Source: Leptospira hartskeerlii
Lineage (GTDB): Bacteria; Spirochaetota; Leptospiria; Leptospirales; Leptospiraceae
Length of the DNA stretch: 64,000 bases
Assembly: GCF_002811475.1 (NCBI RefSeq)
Contig: NZ_NPDL01000003.1
Span: forward strand, 434,001-498,000
Direction of reading: 5' to 3'
In this document: positions 34,453 to 44,900 of the stretch, in pieces
Layout of the letters: each line of letters begins with the position of its first letter
How positions within the stretch are numbered: the first letter of the stretch is position 1
Translations under genes and position numbers: made by a program
Notes under the pieces: model-generated
Told to the model about the DNA's origin: nothing
Seen by the model: only the letters and a program-made list of their open reading frames with translations
The model's database searches: none

Positions 34453-34496
34453 TGAAAAGGATATTACAAAAACAAATTGTTCTTAAGTTTGTAAAT

Positions 34497-35129
34497 TTAT
34501 TCCAAAAGCTTATGATCGTAAGCGTAACGAACAAGTTCTTGTGTGGACTTCAAACTCATCTTCTCGAAAATTCTAGCTCTATATGTGTTTACAGTATTCA
34601 CACTCAAACCAAGATCCTCTGAAATAGATCGAACATTTTTGCCCTTTACTAAAAGCATGAGTATCTGAAACTCTCTTTCTGAAAGAGTTTCATGAGGAAG
34701 TCTATCGGAAGGTTTAGAAAGTTCCCTCACTAACATCTCAGTCGCTTCCGGACTAATATATCTAGCACCTTCTATCACCTTACGAACTGCGGAGATCAAC
34801 TCATCTCCAGCGCTTGCCTTAGTGATATAGCCGGATGCGCCTGCCTTTAATGCTCGGACTGCAAACCGATCCTCGGGATACATACTTAAGATGAGAACCC
34901 TAGTATCAGGAGAAAGTTTATGAACATATTTTAATATATCCAAGCCGCTCATCAGTGGCATATTTATATCTAGGATCAGCACTTGGACTGATTGGCCCGC
35001 AAGATAATCCAAAACCTGTTGTCCGTTTTCCGCCTCATAGACGATCTCTATATCTTCTTCTTCCGAAAGGATCTTTCTTAAACCTTCTCGGATCAATAAA
35101 TGATCATCAGCGATCAATGTGGAAATCAT
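34497..35129 (-). CDS. NarL/FixJ-family response regulator
   Basis: The 210-residue protein has an N-terminal receiver (TLIADDHLLIREGL, phosphoacceptor Asp in VLILDINMPLMSG, KASAGDEL) and a C-terminal LuxR-type helix-turn-helix (LSEREFQILMLLVKGKNVRSISEDLGLSVNTVNTYRARI region, about residues 145-205). It overlaps its cognate kinase gene by 4 bp. Target genes are not evident; the inverted repeat just downstream at 34428, upstream of the giant kinase, is one candidate site. Confidence 0.9.
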   Translation of the reverse strand: MISTLIADDHLLIREGLRKILSEEEDIEIVYEAENGQQVLDYLAGQSVQVLILDINMPLMSGLDILKYVHKLSPDTRVLILSMYPEDRFAVRALKAGASGYITKASAGDELISAVRKVIEGARYISPEATEMLVRELSKPSDRLPHETLSEREFQILMLLVKGKNVRSISEDLGLSVNTVNTYRARIFEKMSLKSTQELVRYAYDHKLLE

Positions 35130-36484
35130 GGGAAATCCTCCTTATTTCGATTTGAGATTGGTATTTTTACGATCACACTTGTGCCTTTTTCGGAGCCGCC
35201 AGTGATGGAAACTTCTCCTCCCAATACGACTGCTCTTTCTCTCATTCCGATCAGTCCAAGAGACTTAGATTGATTCATCTTTTTAGGATCTATTCCGATC
35301 CCATTGTCTTGGATTTTTAGTATCAGGAACTGGCCTTCTTCCAAACAAGAAACATGTATGGAACTCGCTTTGGAATGTCTGGCTGCGTTAGTCAATGCTT
35401 CTTGAAAAATGCGGAATAATGCAATGGATGGATCTTTTTCTAAGAATAGAATTCCGGCAGGGATCTTGATTTCGCAGCGAATTCCGGTCCTTTTTTCGAA
35501 ATCTTTGGCATACCATTCAATTCCTTCCAATAATCCCAAATCCTCCAAGATCAAAGGTCTGAGTTCAGTTGCGATCCTCTGCACGGATTCGATACCTGAG
35601 TCTGCTACCTTAATCATAGATAAAAGTTCCGATACTAATTTGGAGTCAGAACCTTTAGATTTTTGAAAATTATTTTTTAATAATGTAAGATCTATTTTAA
35701 GAACAGTTAATAATTGCCCCAACTCGTCGTGGACTTCCCTTGCAACTAATAACCTTTCTTCTTCCCTTACTTCCTGTAATCTGGCGGATAATGCTCTTAA
35801 CTGTTCCCCTGAAGTCTTGAGATGGTTTTCCGCATCTCTTCTTTCGAATACCCTTCCTATCTGAGAACTAATATGAGAAACAGCTTCGAAAAAAGAAGGA
35901 TCCGTGGCTTTATTCCCGGAATAAAATTCCAAAACGCCCACTAGATTTTCTTTCACTAAGATAGGAATTCCGATCGCAGCCTCGATCCCAGCTTTGCGAG
36001 AAAGTTCTTTTAGTTCTCCTTTTAAATAAGAAGGAAAATTCTCTAGTAGGATCGGTTTTCTCCCACTTCTGACTCGTTCCGAAAGAATAGATTCTTCTTT
36101 TTTAGATCTAGTCCTTAATAAATTTCTAAACTCTTTTAGGAATGTTTCTTCTCTGAAAAAGGAGATGGAAGAATATTCCGGTTTTTCGGATTCTTCCAAC
36201 ACTAAACATACGAGGCCTAATTTCCAGTCTGCAATCGCGCATATCCGATCTACCGAAAATTGCAGAACGGATTCAACATCATTTGCTTCGTTTGCAGCGG
36301 TTGCGACTTGTTGTAGAAGATTTAAAACCGAGATCTTTTTTAAAAGTTCGTCTTTTGTATTTTGATCTTCTTGATTAGATCTATCAATCGGATCTTCTTT
36401 AGAAAATCCTTCTGATTCGCGAGGGAAAGGTTCGGAGAATGAACCGTAATTCGGCTCTTGGTCGATATTCGAAAAGCCTTGCAC
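35126..36484 (-). CDS. Sensor histidine kinase with GAF domain (HisKA_3, NarX/DegS type)
   Basis: This is a 452-residue soluble kinase. Residues about 50-225 form a GAF domain. The HisKA_3 box is VAREVHDELGQLLTVLK. The C-terminal ATPase has the ALTNAARHSKAS N-box, IQDNGIGID and GLIGMRERA. There is no membrane segment, so it reads an intracellular signal or a cofactor bound by the GAF domain. It is paired with the NarL-type regulator at 34497 by a 4-bp overlap. Confidence 0.88.
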   Translation of the reverse strand: MQGFSNIDQEPNYGSFSEPFPRESEGFSKEDPIDRSNQEDQNTKDELLKKISVLNLLQQVATAANEANDVESVLQFSVDRICAIADWKLGLVCLVLEESEKPEYSSISFFREETFLKEFRNLLRTRSKKEESILSERVRSGRKPILLENFPSYLKGELKELSRKAGIEAAIGIPILVKENLVGVLEFYSGNKATDPSFFEAVSHISSQIGRVFERRDAENHLKTSGEQLRALSARLQEVREEERLLVAREVHDELGQLLTVLKIDLTLLKNNFQKSKGSDSKLVSELLSMIKVADSGIESVQRIATELRPLILEDLGLLEGIEWYAKDFEKRTGIRCEIKIPAGILFLEKDPSIALFRIFQEALTNAARHSKASSIHVSCLEEGQFLILKIQDNGIGIDPKKMNQSKSLGLIGMRERAVVLGGEVSITGGSEKGTSVIVKIPISNRNKEDFP

Positions 36485-36606
36485 CCCGCGATTATCTAAT
36501 TAAAATTATCATCTTTCAATCTGTTTTTTCACCTAACAGCGAAGAAAAAGAAAATAGTAATACATTAGATTAAAAGTTTTAGAGAGATAGATACAGTAGA
36601 ATATTC

Positions 36607-37755
36607 CTATTTTTTAAAGAATAAACGGATATATGAGGGCTTTATCTCTTGCCCGGAAAACTCCATACCGAAATCTTCCTTTCTTTCCCTAAGCTTCTGA
36701 TACAAAGCTCCGCCGTTATATAATGCTTCTATTTCTAAAACAATCCCATTATTCGGATTAGAGCCCGAAGTTTCACTAACCCGATTGACTCCTTGGATGG
36801 TTCGAATAATCCCTTGTACATCCTTATCCAAATAATCGTCATAACTCAGACCTTCTATTTTGATACGGATCAGATTTCCAGGTTTCCATTTATCGGAGAT
36901 CTGTTCCTTGATCTTTGGATATGCTTTTTCCACTGACCTTTTGATAGATTCTTGGATGCCGGTATTAGGATTGATATGAGGAGAAACTCCGGAAGAATTA
37001 TCTGCTGCGATGATTCGAGCAGTATTTACGTCAAAAATTTTGAATCTAAGAACGGATTGGTACGAATGAAGTCCAGTATCTTCTATTCTTCCCAAGTCTG
37101 TGACCTCTGTTTGACCCACGAGCAAGATCTGAGCCTCAGATTCACTAGCCAAAGATAATATTCTATCTTCAAAGGAATATTCCGAAAAGAGGCTTGAGTC
37201 CTTGTTTCCTTCCTTAAAAAGAACACGATAAAATTGTTTTTTGTCCAAAAAGTCGAAGTCTGAAAAGATCCTTACTATCTCATTCTCAGTGATCCCGACT
37301 TTCTCTTTTACATTTTGTTTTCCTAATATTTTTTCTTCTATGAATACTAAAAACTTAGGCTTTCCTATGTCCTTGTATCTTTCTCTCAAAGCGTCCCGGA
37401 CTGCTTTTTGGTTCACCTTACCCTTAGCGTCTATTTCCAAAACACCTGTTGCCAATTTTCGAGTAGGACCAACTTTAGAATATTCTAATACAAATCCTTC
37501 TACAGAAGAGTTTACGACACTATCCTTCAATTTGGCGTTGATTACTTGGGTAGATCCTTGTATCAATTCTCCGAGTCCATTCTCCAAAATTTTTCGTTTA
37601 GCGTTTAATTCTAATTCTTCCTCAGTTTTTCCCTGGACGTTTTGTACATAGACAAACTCATCCTTAGGATCTTTTACGGAAGAAAGGCAGGAAATCAAAA
37701 ATGCAAAGGTTAAAAAAAAGAAAAAGTAGATAAGTTTGGAGAAGCTAAATTTCAT
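36607..37755 (-). CDS. Lipoprotein, LPP20/FlgT-like
   Basis: The 382-residue protein has a lipoprotein signal: a charged start, a phenylalanine-rich hydrophobic core and the lipobox LISC with Cys at residue 23. The following region (NAKRKILENGLGELIQGSTQV, then KPKFLVFIEEKI) resembles LPP20-type or flagellar-assembly FlgT-like lipoproteins. A C-terminal repeat-like section contains LIRIKIEGLSYDDYLD. It is probably surface- or periplasm-exposed. I cannot assign a specific function. It stands alone between regulatory and redox genes. Confidence 0.7.
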   Translation of the reverse strand: MKFSFSKLIYFFFFLTFAFLISCLSSVKDPKDEFVYVQNVQGKTEEELELNAKRKILENGLGELIQGSTQVINAKLKDSVVNSSVEGFVLEYSKVGPTRKLATGVLEIDAKGKVNQKAVRDALRERYKDIGKPKFLVFIEEKILGKQNVKEKVGITENEIVRIFSDFDFLDKKQFYRVLFKEGNKDSSLFSEYSFEDRILSLASESEAQILLVGQTEVTDLGRIEDTGLHSYQSVLRFKIFDVNTARIIAADNSSGVSPHINPNTGIQESIKRSVEKAYPKIKEQISDKWKPGNLIRIKIEGLSYDDYLDKDVQGIIRTIQGVNRVSETSGSNPNNGIVLEIEALYNGGALYQKLRERKEDFGMEFSGQEIKPSYIRLFFKK

Positions 37756-37798
37756 ATAATCGAAAGGATCTTTTCGACTTATTGGACCTGGTTTCCCA

Positions 37799-37832
37799 GC
37801 CTTCCGTTTCCCGAAACGCGGTTTAAGAAGGC
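37799..37832. other. Imperfect dyad downstream of the OsmC gene
   Basis: GCCTTC (37799-37804) and GAAGGC (37827-37832) enclose a perfect inner hairpin CGTTTC-CC-GAAACG (37805-37818) with an 8-base bulge. It lies just after the osmC-like stop on the minus strand and could stabilise the 3' end or terminate transcription, though no T tract follows. Confidence 0.35.
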
Positions 37833-37848
37833 GTGGAAAAATTTTATT

Positions 37849-38241
37849 TTAACCCAGTTTGGTCTCTATTTGGATAGGATGGGTCAGAGTTTTGTGGACA
37901 GGACAAGCGTTTGCAACTTGTAAAAGTCTCTCTCTTTCCTGTTCACTCAAATTCCCTTCTAACTTTACAATCCTGTGGATCTCAGTATGATCCGTCCATC
38001 TCGTCAGATTCAGTTCTACGATCACTTCTTTTAGATCCATCTTCTTTCTTTGAGCATACATTCGAATTGTAATGTCCGTGCAAGCTCCCAAAGAAAGAAG
38101 AAGATATTCATGTGGAGAAGGTCCTAGATCTCCTCCACCGTCTTCTTTGGATTCGTCAGCGATAACTTCGTGGTTCTTGCTACGAAGGATCGTTTTATAA
38201 TTTTCAGGAGTGCTGAGTACTGTTACTTCGATGTCGCTCAT
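37849..38241 (-). CDS. OsmC/Ohr family peroxiredoxin-like protein
   Basis: The 130-residue protein has the OsmC-family arrangement: a central helix with a cysteine in LSLGACTDITIRMYA and a second cysteine in ANACPVHKTL. These two cysteines form the thiol peroxidase centre that reduces organic hydroperoxides. The GGGDLGPSPHEYLL segment is also characteristic. It follows the MFS transporter by 41 bp on the same strand, so it may be the last gene of the SoxR-linked operon. Confidence 0.85.
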   Translation of the reverse strand: MSDIEVTVLSTPENYKTILRSKNHEVIADESKEDGGGDLGPSPHEYLLLSLGACTDITIRMYAQRKKMDLKEVIVELNLTRWTDHTEIHRIVKLEGNLSEQERERLLQVANACPVHKTLTHPIQIETKLG

Positions 38242-38282
38242 AAAGTAAGAAAGATCAGGACTCCATTTTTAAATGCAATCTT

Positions 38283-39539
38283 TTAAGTTTCCGAAACCAA
38301 TTCGGTTTCCGGACTTTTTACAGGAGCAGGTTGTTTAGATAGAACGTATTCGTTTACCTTATACATGATCGCAACTGTGATCAAAATAGCCACAATCACA
38401 ACATACCCTAGGTTTCGATAACCCTCGATATATCCGCTCGGTGTCTGGACTACGATCAATCCTGCCGCGTAAGATGCAATCCCTCCGGATAACTGTTGCA
38501 GAGAAGAACTGATTGCCATATAAGCTCCCCTGTCCTTAAGTTCCGGAACCGCAGAAGTCAATGCGTTAGCCGAAATTATCCTACCAGTAATCATAATGAA
38601 TAGAGCAGAGTTGATTGATATTACAAATGAAAGCGGGGAGATCCCCATCGCGGTATAATAAAGCAGGATCCCGCAAGCTATTAAGGAAGAAACTAGGAAT
38701 ACGGAATATTTTCCATATTTATCCGCTGCTTTTCCGATCCGGGGTCCCGCAACCATGCTTACAGCCCCGGTCGCCAGATATACTAATGGCAGATCTTCTA
38801 AAGAAATCCCTAAGTTATGGACGCTGAACGCGGAACCGAAAGGCATAAGCATATATCCACCGGTTGCCAAAAGCATAGTTGCCAAAAATCCGGGAAGATA
38901 ATTTGAATTCCCGGCAGTTAAAACCAAGTGTTTGACGGCATTATGTTCGGTCTTTCCGCTCAGATGAGAAACGAGAGGTTGGAGGTAAAATGCCGCTGCA
39001 ATTCCCACAAGACCACTAATGATAGCGACCATCCAGAAAGGAGATTGCCAGCCCCAAAGGTTTGAAAAATACATTCCGATCGGAAGGCCGAAAACTTGGC
39101 TGGCAGCAAATGCAGTCATCACAAGCCCCATCACTCTCCCTCTTACTTCCAAAGGAAATAGATCCGCAATGATGGCAAAGCTGATAGAAGCAATCACACC
39201 GCCGAAAATACCGGTCACTACCCTTGCAAATAGTAGAAATTCGTAATTCGGTGCGATCCCGCAAAGAGCTGTTCCTAAAACGAAACCGCTATAAAAAAAT
39301 AGTAACATCTTTTTACGGTCGAATTTATCCGCAAAACCAGCGGCCAGGATCCCGGAAATCCCCGCGCTAAACGCATAAGCAGAGACCACCAACCCAAACT
39401 TAGTCGTGGATATTTTTAGTTGATTCATGACCTGAACTCCTAACGGGGATAAGATCATAAAATCAAGCACCACTGTGAATTGGATAAATGCCAATAAGGC
39501 TATTACAAAGATTTGGTATTTACTAAATGTAAATTTCAT
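38283..39539 (-). CDS. MFS drug-efflux-type transporter
   Basis: This 418-residue, about 12-helix major facilitator has GFADKFDRKKMLLFF between helices 2 and 3 (the MFS loop motif) and RGRVMGLVMTAFAASQVFGLPIG in helix 5 (antiporter-like motif C region). It resembles drug:H+ antiporter family members. It starts 15 bp after the FMN reductase gene and is expected to be transcribed with it under SoxR, as redox-cycling-drug exporters often are. Confidence 0.85.
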   Translation of the reverse strand: MKFTFSKYQIFVIALLAFIQFTVVLDFMILSPLGVQVMNQLKISTTKFGLVVSAYAFSAGISGILAAGFADKFDRKKMLLFFYSGFVLGTALCGIAPNYEFLLFARVVTGIFGGVIASISFAIIADLFPLEVRGRVMGLVMTAFAASQVFGLPIGMYFSNLWGWQSPFWMVAIISGLVGIAAAFYLQPLVSHLSGKTEHNAVKHLVLTAGNSNYLPGFLATMLLATGGYMLMPFGSAFSVHNLGISLEDLPLVYLATGAVSMVAGPRIGKAADKYGKYSVFLVSSLIACGILLYYTAMGISPLSFVISINSALFIMITGRIISANALTSAVPELKDRGAYMAISSSLQQLSGGIASYAAGLIVVQTPSGYIEGYRNLGYVVIVAILITVAIMYKVNEYVLSKQPAPVKSPETELVSET

Positions 39540-39554
39540 ATTTATTCCTTAAAA

Positions 39555-40151
39555 TCAGGACCTCAGAACCGATTGTGGGAAATTCATTCTAGCTTGTTTC
39601 AAAACGTTACCCCACCAATACAATTCATTCAATAATTTCTCAGCCGAAGATGTATAACGAAATTCCTCCGTAGGTCTTCCATTATGAAATCTAGCATGAG
39701 CCCAATGAAAACTAACACAGTCTCGAACAGTAGTCACTCTCAATTCCGCAAATACATTGCGAAGTTGTTCTACCGCTCTTAAACCGCCGGAACTACCTCC
39801 ATAGGAAACGAATCCAAGAGGCTTCGCATTCCATTCTTCATGAAGTGAGTCAATTGCCAACTTTAAATACGCAGGATATCCGTGGTTATACTCCGGTGTA
39901 ATTACTACAAAAACATCGGCTTCAGCTATTCTATCCGAGAATAAGGGAAGATCCGAGTCCATGTTCTTTGACATGTCCCAAGGAAGAGAAAATTCAGAAA
40001 GATCGATTAGATCAGTTTCAAATCGGTAATCTTGTTTAGCGATCTCTTCAAACCATTTTGCAACTGTTTCCCCGAACCTACCTTTTCTTGTACTACCTAA
40101 TATGATTCCTAATCTAAGGCTTGCACCAGTACTGATCTTCTCTAATAACAT
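39555..40151 (-). CDS. NADPH-dependent FMN reductase
   Basis: This is a flavodoxin-fold protein of 198 residues with the phosphate-binding GSTRKGRFGETVAKWF (about residues 18-33), TPEYNHGYPAYLKLAIDSL and FVSYGGSSGGLRAVEQLR. These are typical of the FMN-dependent quinone/azo-reductase family. It should reduce quinones or redox-cycling compounds with NAD(P)H. It is the first gene downstream of a SoxR-type promoter (operator at 40194-40209), divergent from soxR. Confidence 0.87.
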   Translation of the reverse strand: MLLEKISTGASLRLGIILGSTRKGRFGETVAKWFEEIAKQDYRFETDLIDLSEFSLPWDMSKNMDSDLPLFSDRIAEADVFVVITPEYNHGYPAYLKLAIDSLHEEWNAKPLGFVSYGGSSGGLRAVEQLRNVFAELRVTTVRDCVSFHWAHARFHNGRPTEEFRYTSSAEKLLNELYWWGNVLKQARMNFPQSVLRS

Positions 40152-40183
40152 TTCAGAATACCCTTCTTTGTTTCAGTCACAAT

Positions 40184-40214
40184 ATTCTACAAGTTAAAGT
40201 GAACTTTAAGTAAA
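40184..40214 (-). promoter_or_regulatory. SoxR-type promoter with operator in a 19-bp spacer
   Basis: On the minus strand, TTTACT (40209-40214) and TAGAAT (40184-40189) are separated by 19 bp, longer than the normal 17, as in MerR-family-activated promoters. The dyad TTAAAGTTCACTTTAA (40194-40209) fills the spacer. It drives the FMN reductase operon. Confidence 0.7.
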
Positions 40215-40300
40215 GAGCCTACCTTCATTTTTTTACGATTTTTTCAGAAAAAATCCGAAAACGTTTGTGCTCAAAGTGCTGCTTGGATAAAATTTAAATC

Positions 40301-40314
40301 TAAAGTTCACTTTA
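40301..40314 (+). promoter_or_regulatory. Second SoxR-type operator before soxR
   Basis: TAAAGTTCACTTTA is a perfect dyad (TAAAGT-TC-ACTTTA) identical in its 14-bp core to the site at 40195-40208 read on the minus strand. It lies 23 bp before the soxR GTG start and implies autoregulation. Confidence 0.65.
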
Positions 40315-40336
40315 AGTTTAGATTTTGGAGAATGTA

Positions 40337-40795
40337 GTGGATAAGGACGAATTTTTAAGCATCGGACAAGTATCCAAAAGAAGCGGAGTTGCCTCTTCTG
40401 CATTACGTTTTTATGAAGAAAGAAGACTGATCCGTTCCGAGAGAGCCGGCTCCGGCCATAGACAATATCCTAGACATGTTTTAAGAAGGATCGCATTCAT
40501 AGTATTCGCGCAAAGAGTAGGACTCTCTTTAGACGAGATCGCTGCTGAGATTGCAAAACTTCCGGAAGATCATACTCCTAACGGACAGGACTGGTCTAAA
40601 CTTTCCAAAACCTGGAGTTTACGTATAGAGGAGAAGATTGCGGAACTTCATAGATTAAAGAACGGACTCTCCGTTTGTATCGGTTGCGGTTGCCTTTCAC
40701 TTCTAACTTGTAAATTAGCAAACCCACAAGACAAATTGGGAAGATACGGAAGCGGCCCTTTACGTTGGATGGGTAAACCTAAAAAACAAAATTAA
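40337..40795 (+). CDS. soxR: Redox-sensitive transcriptional regulator SoxR
   Basis: This MerR-family protein has an N-terminal winged helix (IGQVSKRSGVASSALRFYEERRLI), a dimerisation helix, and a C-terminal [2Fe-2S] cluster motif C-x2-C-x-C-x5-C in CIGCGCLSLLTC, the defining feature of SoxR. I prefer the GTG at 40337, six bases after GGAG, to a TTG at 40325. Redox-cycling drugs oxidise the cluster and trigger activation. The local targets are the divergent FMN reductase-MFS-OsmC genes and probably soxR itself. It ends 4 bp into the convergent kinase gene. Confidence 0.92.
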   Translation: MDKDEFLSIGQVSKRSGVASSALRFYEERRLIRSERAGSGHRQYPRHVLRRIAFIVFAQRVGLSLDEIAAEIAKLPEDHTPNGQDWSKLSKTWSLRIEEKIAELHRLKNGLSVCIGCGCLSLLTCKLANPQDKLGRYGSGPLRWMGKPKKQN

Positions 40796-41919
40796 ATTTC
40801 TTCGATCTGCGGAAGTGTAAAATAGAAAGTTGCTCCCTGGCCTACTTCGCCTTCTGCCCAAACTTTTCCGCCATGTCTAGAAATGATCCGATGAACGATC
40901 GCAAGTCCTATACCTACACCTTCGAAGTCCCGATTATCGTGTAATCTTTGGAATACTCCGAAAAGTCTGTTCTGGTATTTCATGTTAAAACCTGCGCCGT
41001 TATCTTTCACGAAGTAAATATTCTCCCTATTCGATTGATTACATCCTATCTCGACAACGGGGTTTTCTTTTTTAAAAGAATACTTGATCGCGTTGGAAAC
41101 CAAATTTATAAAAACTTGTGCGAGTAATTCCACATCGCCCATAGCCGGAAATAATTCTCCGACAAGTATTTTAGTTTTTCCATTCTGCGCATCCGATTGC
41201 AGTTCATATAATATATGCTGCACAAGTTCCGAAACATTCACGATAGTTTTGGTAATTTCCTTCTTTCCCATTCTAGAGAGAAGAAGCAGGCTATCGATCA
41301 ACTTATCCATCTTCAGAGTGCTTCCAACGATCACTCCTAGTATCCGTTTTCCCTCTTCATCCAAATCCTTCGTATAATCTTCCTGAAGAATTTTAGCAAA
41401 ACCTTCGATAGCGCGTAATGGCCCTCTCAAATCATGGGAAACCGAATAACAGAATGCATCCAGCTCCTTGTTCGCATTTTCTAATTCTTCGTTTTTCTTT
41501 TGAAGATCCTCATTTAGAACATGAAGAGAGATCTCTTGTAAATGTTTGTCTACGAAAAACTTTACTTTGTTTCTGAGTATCTGAGGTTCAAAGGGTTTTG
41601 TGATAAAGCTGAATGCTCCTCTTTCGTAACCTTTAAACACATTCAAATTATCCGTGTAAACCGCGGATATAAAGATAAAAGGTAATCTTGCAGTCTTCTC
41701 CTCCTCTCTTAAAATACTCGCAAGTTCGTATCCATCCATTTCCGGCATTTGGATATCCAATAATGCCAATGCAAAATCATTGTGTAATGTCGCCTTTAAT
41801 GCCTCGTTCCCACTCAATGCACGGATCAAATCCACATCCAGATCCTTTAACACTGTTTCCAATGCCACCAGATTTTCCGGCCTATCATCTACGATCAGTA
41901 TTTTAGGTTTGGCATTCAT
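40792..41919 (-). CDS. Receiver-histidine kinase (HisKA type)
   Basis: Residues about 5-125 are a receiver with Asp55 in LLDIQMPEMDGY and ITKPFEPQIL. A coiled coil leads to HisKA with His162 in YSVSHDLRGPLRAIEGF, then an ATPase (LVSNAIKYSF, VKDNGAGF, GVGIGLAIVHRII). The chain has 375 residues and no membrane segment. It starts 4 bp after the stop of the hybrid kinase gene on the same strand and probably receives phosphate from it, acting as an intermediate of the CheB/CheR-linked relay. Confidence 0.87.
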   Translation of the reverse strand: MNAKPKILIVDDRPENLVALETVLKDLDVDLIRALSGNEALKATLHNDFALALLDIQMPEMDGYELASILREEEKTARLPFIFISAVYTDNLNVFKGYERGAFSFITKPFEPQILRNKVKFFVDKHLQEISLHVLNEDLQKKNEELENANKELDAFCYSVSHDLRGPLRAIEGFAKILQEDYTKDLDEEGKRILGVIVGSTLKMDKLIDSLLLLSRMGKKEITKTIVNVSELVQHILYELQSDAQNGKTKILVGELFPAMGDVELLAQVFINLVSNAIKYSFKKENPVVEIGCNQSNRENIYFVKDNGAGFNMKYQNRLFGVFQRLHDNRDFEGVGIGLAIVHRIISRHGGKVWAEGEVGQGATFYFTLPQIEEI

Positions 41920-41923
41920 AGAT

Positions 41924-44900
41924 TCACCGACTCAACCAAACTCTCATCAAAGAAAGTAATCTTTCCACGTCTACCGGCTTGGAGATATAATCGTTTGCTC
42001 CCGCATCTATACATTTTTGTCGATCGTCTTTCATCGCTTTGGCGGTGAGTGCAATGATAGGAAGTTTATCATATCTTTTTTCGGATCGGATCCTTCTCAT
42101 GGTTTCGTATCCGTCCATCTCTGGCATCATGATATCCATTAGAACTATATCCATATCATGCTGAGAATCCAGAGAACTTAAGGCAGTCTTTCCATTATCC
42201 GCTTTAAACACTTCCATTCCCCGGTCCTTTAAAATTTTAGATAAAGCGAATACGTTCCTCATATCATCATCCACAAGAAGTACTTTCTTCTTCTGAAAAA
42301 TGGCTTCCTTGTCGTATAGATTGTTTATGATCTTTTGTTTCCCTTCCGGAAGTTTACTGATGGTCCTATGCAAAAATAGAGCAGTTTCATCCAACAGTCT
42401 TTCTTCCGATTTCACTCCTTTAATAATAATACTCTCCGCATATTTTTGGAGTTCCGCATTTTCTTCTCTGGTTAACTCTTTGCCCGTATAAATAATAATA
42501 GGTGGCATTGTTTGGCCTTTTATTTTCTCCAACTCGTAGATAAGTTCGAATCCACTCATATCGGGAAGGCCAATATCTAAAACAATGCAGTCAAAATAAT
42601 TTTCCTGGTAAGCCTTAATTGCGTCTTTGCCGTTGCTTGCTTCGAAACATTTTACATCTCCATTCCCGATCAACTTTCTCATAGCGATCCTAGAATTGTC
42701 GTCATCTTCAATGATCAGGAGGTTTTTCATCTTTCGATTGATGAAATTCTCTATTCTATTAAACGCTTCTTCCAATTCCTTTTTGTTCACCGGTTTAACT
42801 AAATATTCCACTGCACCCTCTTTGATCGGTTCAATGGAATACTCATTACCTGAGATAACATGGACGGGGATATGCCTTACTTTCGGATTGGCTTTGAGTT
42901 CATTCAAAACCGTGTTCCCATTGATCCCGGGAAGGTTCAGGTCCAAAATGATTGCGTTAGGCAGACGTTTTTCAGCAAGTATCAGTCCATCTTCTCCAGT
43001 GGAAGCTGATAAACATTTAAAGTTTTTATCATGCGCTTGTTTGATCAGAACGGCGGCAAATTTCAGATCATCTTCAATGATCAGGACTATTTTATCATTT
43101 TCCGAAATATTTTCCCTATCGTCTTCCGCGCTCGGAGAATTTATAAATCGAGTTTCTTTAGGAATAGAATAAGGTTTTTGTTCCGTTAAAGGGACTTCTC
43201 TTTCTGTAGGAGTAGATAAATTTTCCTTTTTTATTTCTAAAGGAAGCAAAAGAGAGAATGTAGATCCCTGATTGATCTTACTTTCTAAATTGATATGACC
43301 GCTTAAAATTTTAGCCAATTCTCTGGAAATCGATAGCCCAAGACCGGTTCCTCCATATTTTCGAGAAGTGCTTCCATCCGCTTGCTGGAACGCTTCGAAT
43401 ATGGACATCTGCTTTTCTTCCGGGATGCCTATTCCTGTATCTGAAACGGATATTACAATTTTCTGATGTCCTTCCGGACGAACTTCCAGGGAAATTTTTC
43501 CCTTTTCCGTAAATTTTAGCGCATTCGATAATAAATTTTTAAGGATCTGGTTCAAACGTTGAAGATCGGTAGAAATATACTCAGGGCAATCCTCGGATAC
43601 AAAACCGATCATACTTAATTCCTTTTTATCCGCTTGGTGTTTGAAATCTTTTAATAAAGAATCTACAAATTTCCGAATATCGACTCTCTCTATATTGATC
43701 TGCATCTTGCCGGATTCAATTTTAGAAAGATCTAATACTTCATTGATCAATACCAATAGGTCCTGACCGCTTTTATAGATAATATTCGCACTCTCTATCT
43801 GGTCAGAACTCAGGTTCTTCTTATTGTTTTCGGAAAGATCTTTGGAAAGGATCAAGAGGCTGTTTAGTGGAGTCCGAAGTTCATGGGACATGTTTGCCAA
43901 AAATTCGGATTTGTATTTACTGCTGACCTCTAATTGTTTACTTTTTTGCTCTATATCTGATCTTGCAGCTTCCACTTCCTTGTTTTTTACTTCCAAGGCT
44001 TGGGTTTGCTCTTCTAATTCTTCATTAGTGATCCTAAGTTCTTCCTGTTGTTGTCTTAGAGCTTGAGTCTGCTCCTCCAGCTCTTCATTCATTTGTTTTA
44101 ATTCTTCTTGTTGGCTTTGGAGTTCCTCACTTTGAGCTTGAGTTTCTTCCAACAATTCCAAGATCTTCTTTCTGGCAATGGCAGAATTTATGCTAATACC
44201 CACATTCTCCATGCAGCTTTTGGAAAATTCCACTTCTAGTTCGGTAAAATGATCCAATTTTCCGATTTCGACCACTCCAAGCGTCTGACCGTCGTATAAG
44301 AATGGAAGCACAAGAACGTTAGTCGGCCTTGCATCCAAAAAAGAAGAAACAATCCGGATTTGTTCTTCTTTCAGATCCGTTAATAAGATTACTTTTTGTT
44401 CGAATGCGACCTGGCCTACTAAACCTTCTTTGAATGAAAACTTCTCCAAAGTTTTTCCACCGGTGAACGCATACTCTCCGGTCAATCTAAGAGATTTGTC
44501 TCTCTCGTCTAAAAGATAGATTGCTCCTACTTGTGCCCTTAGATATTTTCCTAAAAAATTTACGATTTCCTGGGCAAGGTCTTCAACAGTTTGGTCCCCT
44601 CTTAATTTTTCATTCAATTGGTTTTGGCCTTGGGTTATCCAATTATGCCTTTCGTTCTCTGCAGTCGTGGAGCGGAGCGATCGGGTCATCTTCACTAACG
44701 AATTCCCCAACATGTCCTTTTCAGATCTAGGCACCAGATCGACGGAATAATTTCCAGATGCCACAGAATTCGCATTATGCGTCACTTCCTTAAAGCTGTC
44801 GTTGATGCTTGCTAAAGAATCGAATATAGGGGTTAATTCGTCTTTGGAAACATCCTTAAGATCATGATCCGCAAATTCCCTACTCGCGATCTTTTCCGCT

